A stretch of 64,000 nt of DNA from contig JADLDB010000094.1 in the NCBI GenBank assembly GCA_020846875.1, forward strand, positions 62,001 to 126,000, in the 5' to 3' direction. Below, piece after piece: positions 59,491 to 64,000 of the stretch. Made by a program: the position numbers and the translations under genes. The DNA is from Myxococcales bacterium. Lineage in GTDB: Bacteria; Myxococcota; Myxococcia; Myxococcales; Myxococcaceae. The notes under the pieces were generated by a model. It was not told where the DNA came from and made no database searches. It saw nothing but the letters and a program-made list of their open reading frames with translations. The first letter of the stretch is position 1, and each line of letters begins with the position of its first letter.

Positions 59491-62400
59491 TCAGAAGTCC
59501 AGCGGCAGCACGAAGGCCGTGCCGTTGGCCGTCCCGCTGCGGTAGCTCAAGGGCGCGCCCAGGCCCAGCGCCGCCGGCGCGCCTCCACCCGCGGGCGACA
59601 CCCACAGGTCGGCGCCGAAGGACGCGCGCTCGCGGTGATCCGCCACCACCGTCAGCGCGGGCACGTTGGGCCCGGGCGTCACCGAGCCGCCGGCGAAGAC
59701 GAACACCGCGCCGGTGCCGTCGCCGTTGACGTTGGCGTCCGGCGCGCTCACCACCAGGTCCGGCACCCCGTCGCCGGTGACGTCCACGCTGCCCCACAGC
59801 GCCCGGCCGAAGCCCGGCGCGCGCTCGGCGTAGACGACGGGCACTGGATTGAGCCCGTCTCCCAGGATGCTGGCCAGCCGCTCGCCCGCGGGTGGCCGCT
59901 TCGCCACGATGGCCGCCGCGTCGATGAGCAACACCGTCGGCTGCGCCTGCCCCAGGAAGGGGTACAGCTCGGCGCTCACCGCCACGAAGTCCCGCGGGTC
60001 GCCGCGCAGCACCCGCCCGGCGCGCGTCGCCGCCAGTCCCAGCCGCATGGTGGTGACGCCCGTCTCCGTGTCTCCTGAGATGCGCACCCACGACGCCGTC
60101 GTCCGCCCGCCGCAGCGCGCCCCGCCTGGATCGAAGCCGAACAGCACCAGGAGGCCGCGCCGGTTGGAGTTGTCCGAGTAGCGCAGCGACACCTCGTCGC
60201 AGCCGTCGCCGTCCAGGTCCCCCAGCGAAGACGGCGTGAAGGTGGCCCAGGGCAACGCGGGCAGCGAGTAGAGCGGGTCGCACCCCATCGACGGCTTCGC
60301 CAGCGTCGCGTCGTCCGGCGCGCGGCCACCGAAGATCTCCAGCCCGTTGGTGCGGGCCAGCGCCAGGTCGTTTCGCCCGTCGCCGTCGAAGTCGAAGTTG
60401 CCCTCCACCCCGTTGCGGCCCAGCCCGCTGCGCTGGCACACCGAGGCGGCGCCGCCGTCCGGCACCGTGCAGTTGGCCAGGTCGCGCAGGGCCCACACCC
60501 GGAAGCCCTCCTTGAAGGTGCCGTCGGCCTGGCCCAGGTGCACCATCACCGCGCCCGGTGACTGGCTGGCGGTGGGCAGGCACTCCAGGCGGTTGGTGGC
60601 GTAGTCCACCACCGTCGTCCCGCCGTCGGCCATCTTCGTGGGCAGCGTGAAGCTGGGCGCGGGGAAGACGGCGTCGAGCCGCCCGTCCCCGTCGAAGTCC
60701 GTCAGCGCCACGTCGGAGCCGATGGGGCGCCCGCCGAAGGCCGCCCAGCCGCCGTCGCGCACGTAGGCGGTGTTGGCGCCCTCCATCAGCACCCGCGGCG
60801 CGTCGGGCGTGGCCAGCGCGAAGGCGATCGCCTGCCCCGCGCCCGTCTCTCCGCCCGTGTCGTCGCGCGCCGGCCCGGAGATGTTGGGCACCCCCACCAC
60901 CGCCCGCAGCCCACCGCCCAGCACGCCCACCGCCACCCCCGCGCCGAATTGCTGGCTGGCCGGCTTGTTGGGCAGCGACACCGAGGCCGCGATCCACGCC
61001 GAGGGATCTCCCCCGGCGGTGAAGGCGTCCAGCCGTCCGGTGAAGTCCCCCAGCGCCGTGGAGGCCCGCCCGGCGTACGCCACCACCCGCCCGGTCCAGG
61101 TGGCCAGCCCCGTGCCCAGCGTGTCCGCGCGCCCCGTGCCCTGGCGGACCGCGTCAGGCTTGTTGGATTGCTCGCCCGCCATGCGGCCGGTGAGCCGGAA
61201 GAAGAGCAGCCTCCCGGCGAGCGGCACGCTGACGTTCATCCCCGACACCATGAAGGTGGACGTGGCGTACGGCGCACCCAGCGCCAGCTCCGGGGCCCTG
61301 TCGCCGTCGATGTCGGTGATCGCGAAGCTGCGCCCCGCCTGGAGGTTGGACTGATCGCCGAAGAGGCGGAGGTACGCGTCGGTGCGCCCCACCTGCGTGG
61401 GCGACCTTCCAGGCGTGGCCGTGGGCCGGAACGAGGACAGGTCGAAGAGCAGCGCGCCGCCGCCGTTGCTGCCTCCGGTGTTGCCGCCCATCATCGACAG
61501 GTTGGGCGAGTCCGCGCGATCCTCCGAGACGATCAGCAGCGGCGGAAGCCCCGCGGCCCCCGGGCTGAAGCCGAGCCGCACCGTGCCTTCGTCACCGTCG
61601 GCGGTGTTGGCTGGCAGCACGAAGAGGTCCGGCTGATCCTCGAAGCGCTTCGTCGCGTTGCGGCCGAAGTGCACCTGCACCGCGTTGACCGCGCGGGCCA
61701 CCGCCAGGCCACCCAGCAGCGTGTTGTTCACCGCGCCGTGGAAGGCCAGGTCCACCAGCCCGTCGCCGTTCAAGTCCGCCGCCACCAGCGAGCGCCCGAA
61801 GCGGAGGTTGGAGAAGCGCCGCAGCGTGCCGTCCGCCGCGAGGTCCGCGCCGGAGAGGCGGATCGCCCCGAGGTCGGGGATGGGCTGCCCCTTCTGCAGG
61901 ACGAAGAGATCGACGACGCCCCGCGCAGTGAAGCCCGCGCCGGGGGCGAGGTCCGCGCCGGGCGAGCCCACCGCCAGGTCGTTGTCCGAATCGCCGTCCA
62001 CGTCGGCGATGGCCAGCGCCGCTCCGAAGTTGCCGCGGCCGAGGCCGGTGAGCGGCGCCCGCAGCGCGCGGGGACCCTCGGGGCCGATCGCGTACAGGTA
62101 CACCGCGCCCGAGTCCGCCACCGTCACGTCGTCGCCCGGCGCGGAGATGGCCAGGTCCGCTTTGCCGTCACCGTCCAGGTCGCCCGCCGCCATCACGCTG
62201 CCGAACTGCGCGGTGTCGGTGCTGCCGGTGATGGTCCACGTCGGCTCCGCCGGCAGGCCAGTGGCGCTCCCCTTGAAGATGAAGACCGCCCCGCCCTGGG
62301 GGCGGCTCAAGTCGCTCTCAGGCACGCCCAGGGCCACGTCCGCCACCCCGTCGCCGTCGAAGTCGCCCGTCACCACGTTGGCCACGTCGCTGCGCCGGCC

Positions 62401-63237
62401 CTGCGCCACCAGATTCGGGCGGGTCAGCTCGGTGAGGAGCCGCACGCTCACGTGCGCCGTCTCCTGGGTGAAGCGATCCGTGCCCTCGAGCTCGGCCGTC
62501 CCTGCCTCGCCCGCCGCGGCGCGGTAGACGTCTGCCTCGCCGCCGCGCTCCACGGAGCCCGGGCCGCTCACCTTCTGCCACGACACCACGCCCGAGCCGT
62601 CGGCGGTGAAGAGCCGCACGAAGCTGCCGGCGGGCAGGGCCAGCTTCGCCGGCGTGGCGCGGAAGGTCGCCGCGGTGGACACCTGGTACTGCACCAGCGC
62701 CTGGTCCCCGGTGGCGGAGTCGCGCACGATGATCAGGTCCAGGCCCTGCGCCGCCCCGGCCAGGTACTCGCCCGCCGCCGAGATGCTCCCGCCTGAAGGC
62801 AGCGCCTGCGCCTGGAACAGCGCGGTGCCCTCGAGCCCCATCACCTCCAGCGTGAAGCGCGTCCCCGGCCGCACCGTGGCCCGCGCGGGCTGGACGCTGA
62901 AGGCCAGACCCACCACCACCGACACCGTGGCCGCGTTCCCGCAGTCGTCCGCCGCGGTGAGGACGTCGGTGCCCGGGGTGGGACCCGCCACGTAGCGGTC
63001 GCCGCTGACGCTGCCCCCCGAGGCGTTGGTGCTGAGCGCGAAGGTGTAGCGCCCGCTGCCGCCCGTGGCCGAGACGGTGGCCGCCCCGTTGACCCGCACC
63101 TCCGTGGGGACGAGCTGCGCCGTCATGGCGGTGAGCCCCGTGCATGGATCGATGGGCGGCGGCGGCGGCGGCGGCGGCGGGACCGCGGGCTCGCACGCGC
63201 AGGCGAGGAGGGACAGGGCGAGCAGCAGCCGCCTCAT
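59491..63237 (-). CDS. Large FG-GAP/VCBS-repeat lipoprotein
   Basis: This 1248-residue protein has a lipoprotein signal with LLAC and C13 as the modified cysteine, a run of nine prolines, two Ig-like stretches, and then many FG-GAP repeats from about residue 285 on, each with a calcium-type DxDxDG core (GDFDGDGVADVALGVPES, DLDGDGKADLAISAPGDD, DFDGDGRLDAVFPAPS). Together they should form one or two beta-propellers on the outer membrane. Its start overlaps the stop of the truncated gene upstream in ATGA. The role may be adhesion or surface binding; it has no sign of a link to the flagellum. Confidence 0.9.
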   Translation of the reverse strand: MRRLLLALSLLACACEPAVPPPPPPPPPIDPCTGLTAMTAQLVPTEVRVNGAATVSATGGSGRYTFALSTNASGGSVSGDRYVAGPTPGTDVLTAADDCGNAATVSVVVGLAFSVQPARATVRPGTRFTLEVMGLEGTALFQAQALPSGGSISAAGEYLAGAAQGLDLIIVRDSATGDQALVQYQVSTAATFRATPAKLALPAGSFVRLFTADGSGVVSWQKVSGPGSVERGGEADVYRAAAGEAGTAELEGTDRFTQETAHVSVRLLTELTRPNLVAQGRRSDVANVVTGDFDGDGVADVALGVPESDLSRPQGGAVFIFKGSATGLPAEPTWTITGSTDTAQFGSVMAAGDLDGDGKADLAISAPGDDVTVADSGAVYLYAIGPEGPRALRAPLTGLGRGNFGAALAIADVDGDSDNDLAVGSPGADLAPGAGFTARGVVDLFVLQKGQPIPDLGAIRLSGADLAADGTLRRFSNLRFGRSLVAADLNGDGLVDLAFHGAVNNTLLGGLAVARAVNAVQVHFGRNATKRFEDQPDLFVLPANTADGDEGTVRLGFSPGAAGLPPLLIVSEDRADSPNLSMMGGNTGGSNGGGALLFDLSSFRPTATPGRSPTQVGRTDAYLRLFGDQSNLQAGRSFAITDIDGDRAPELALGAPYATSTFMVSGMNVSVPLAGRLLFFRLTGRMAGEQSNKPDAVRQGTGRADTLGTGLATWTGRVVAYAGRASTALGDFTGRLDAFTAGGDPSAWIAASVSLPNKPASQQFGAGVAVGVLGGGLRAVVGVPNISGPARDDTGGETGAGQAIAFALATPDAPRVLMEGANTAYVRDGGWAAFGGRPIGSDVALTDFDGDGRLDAVFPAPSFTLPTKMADGGTTVVDYATNRLECLPTASQSPGAVMVHLGQADGTFKEGFRVWALRDLANCTVPDGGAASVCQRSGLGRNGVEGNFDFDGDGRNDLALARTNGLEIFGGRAPDDATLAKPSMGCDPLYSLPALPWATFTPSSLGDLDGDGCDEVSLRYSDNSNRRGLLVLFGFDPGGARCGGRTTASWVRISGDTETGVTTMRLGLAATRAGRVLRGDPRDFVAVSAELYPFLGQAQPTVLLIDAAAIVAKRPPAGERLASILGDGLNPVPVVYAERAPGFGRALWGSVDVTGDGVPDLVVSAPDANVNGDGTGAVFVFAGGSVTPGPNVPALTVVADHRERASFGADLWVSPAGGGAPAALGLGAPLSYRSGTANGTAFVLPLDF
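63155..63181. repeat. GGC trinucleotide run
   Basis: Nine GGC units on plus encode the nine-proline run near the N terminus of the FG-GAP lipoprotein. Gain or loss of units would keep the reading frame. Confidence 0.85.
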
Positions 63238-64000
63238 GGCTGGGCCCCTCCGTTCACCCAGCGCTGGATGGCGAGGATGCCCGCGGGATCGAGCGGCCCG
63301 TCGGCGGGCATGCGGCGGTCCCTCACCGCGGTCGCGATGGCCGGGGCGTTAGCCACCCACTGCTCATAGGTGCGCAGCTCCGGCTGGGTGCCGGCGGCGT
63401 GGCACTTCGCGCAGCGCCCGTCGCTGAGGGGCCGGATGTCGCGCTCGAAGGACAGCACCGCGCTGGCGCTGCCCAGAAACTCGAAGTGCAGCCGGCGGGC
63501 GCTGGTGGTGGCCGCGGCGCCTTCCCCGTACGTCACGGTGAGCTCCAGCGTGTGGCGCCCGTCCTCCAGCGTGGCGAAGGACACCGGCTTCTGCTCCGTC
63601 GCCGACTGTTGTCCGCCCAGCGCGAAGGACAACAGGCCGGCGGTGGGCCCCGTGCCGGCGGCGGCGTTCATCACCGGCACGTCGTGCGCCTGCCCGTCGT
63701 CGAAGCGCCAGGAGAGCGCGGTGGGCGCCGGCGTGGCCGGCACCAGGCCCGTCACCGGCAGCTCCGGCTCGTACACCCGCATGTTCTCGAACAGGCCCAC
63801 CAGGCGGGCCGCCGGACCGGGGCTGACTGAATACGTCTTCTCACCCACCCGCACCCAGGCCACGCCCGCCGCGTCCACGGCCACCAGGGTGGGCACCGCG
63901 GGCAGTCCCTTCGCTTCCGTCCAGCGCTGCGCGTCCGCGTCGTAGCGGAACAGCCCGTCGCCCGCCTGCAGCCAGGCCACCCGCCCGCTGGACATGATCT
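63234..64000 (-). CDS. Truncated cytochrome-type protein, start beyond the window
   Basis: Only the C-terminal part, about 254 residues, is in the window; an ATG at 63995 exists but the frame stays open to the edge. A propeller- or strand-like first part (SGRVAWLQAGDGLFRYDADA) is followed by a heme-binding motif CAKCH in SFERDIRPLSDGRCAKCHAA, and a closing segment DRRMPADGPLDPAGILAIQR. It is likely an exported or outer-membrane cytochrome c-type protein that works with the FG-GAP lipoprotein, with which it shares an ATGA overlap. Confidence 0.75.
   Translation of the reverse strand, partial: IMSSGRVAWLQAGDGLFRYDADAQRWTEAKGLPAVPTLVAVDAAGVAWVRVGEKTYSVSPGPAARLVGLFENMRVYEPELPVTGLVPATPAPTALSWRFDDGQAHDVPVMNAAAGTGPTAGLLSFALGGQQSATEQKPVSFATLEDGRHTLELTVTYGEGAAATTSARRLHFEFLGSASAVLSFERDIRPLSDGRCAKCHAAGTQPELRTYEQWVANAPAIATAVRDRRMPADGPLDPAGILAIQRWVNGGAQP

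Noticed and set aside
1-64000. Search for tRNA or rRNA genes, CRISPR arrays, insertion sequences and phage genes
   Set aside because: None could be supported; the only tandem repeats seen are the 99-bp repeat and a GGC run, both inside genes.

Overview
The window is a high-GC (about 70% by eye), almost fully coding bacterial chromosome segment that holds a near-complete flagellar regulon. The likely source is a flagellated member of the Myxococcota. This rests on base composition, the mix of sigma-54 activators, hybrid-type sensor kinases, a eukaryote-like Ser/Thr kinase, a PilZ protein of the myxobacterial type and an FG-GAP lipoprotein. No rRNA, tRNA, CRISPR array, insertion sequence or phage gene was seen.

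Layout. (1) 0.1-4.8 kb: a receiver protein, a GAF/PAS histidine kinase and an NtrC-type activator, then a two-membrane-helix protein. (2) 4.9-19.8 kb, minus strand: one long run that reads, in transcription order, FleS-like kinase, flgF, flgG, flgA, flgH, flgI, flgJ-M23, flgM, flgN, flgK, flgL, a 756-residue protein of unknown function, fliC, fliD, fliS and a small FliT-like gene. (3) 19.8-20.1 kb: a divergent control region. (4) 20.1-33.6 kb, plus strand: a sigma-54 activator without a receiver domain, a secreted TPR protein, flgB, flgC, fliE, fliF, fliG, fliH, fliI, a MotE-like gene, fliK, flgD, flgE, flbD and motA. (5) 33.6-42.6 kb: a non-flagellar insert with an NCS1 transporter, a class V aminotransferase, a YtfJ-like protein, a Ser/Thr kinase, an RluA-type pseudouridine synthase, a lipase-like protein and a membrane protein. 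(6) 42.8-45.8 kb: a FliJ-like gene and a MinD-like ATPase on minus, divergent from a diguanylate cyclase and motB on plus. (7) 46.0-56.1 kb, plus strand: fliL, fliM, fliN, fliO, fliP, fliQ, fliR, flhB, flhA, flhF, flhG and fliA. (8) 56.1-64.0 kb: a secreted protein, a TPR protein, a PilZ protein, a decayed gene, a large FG-GAP lipoprotein and a truncated cytochrome-type protein.

How it works together. The genes encode the export gate, basal body, rings, rod, hook, cap, filament, stator and switch. The control layer also looks complete: sigma-54 activators, many sites fitting the sigma-54 consensus ahead of operon heads, FliA (sigma-28) with its anti-sigma FlgM, and a sigma-28-type promoter directly ahead of fliC. 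A diguanylate cyclase beside motB and a PilZ protein suggest input from cyclic di-GMP. No chemotaxis gene is present.

The most unusual points are: a group of sigma-54-like promoters placed so close to the start codon that their transcripts should be nearly leaderless; the unknown 756-residue gene between flgL and fliC; a perfect-phase 99-bp tandem repeat inside the sigma-54 activator; an FlgJ fused to an M23 peptidase instead of a glycosaminidase; a MotE-like gene in the usual fliJ slot with a FliJ-like gene paired to a second MinD-like ATPase elsewhere; and a multiply frameshifted gene at 58.9-59.4 kb.
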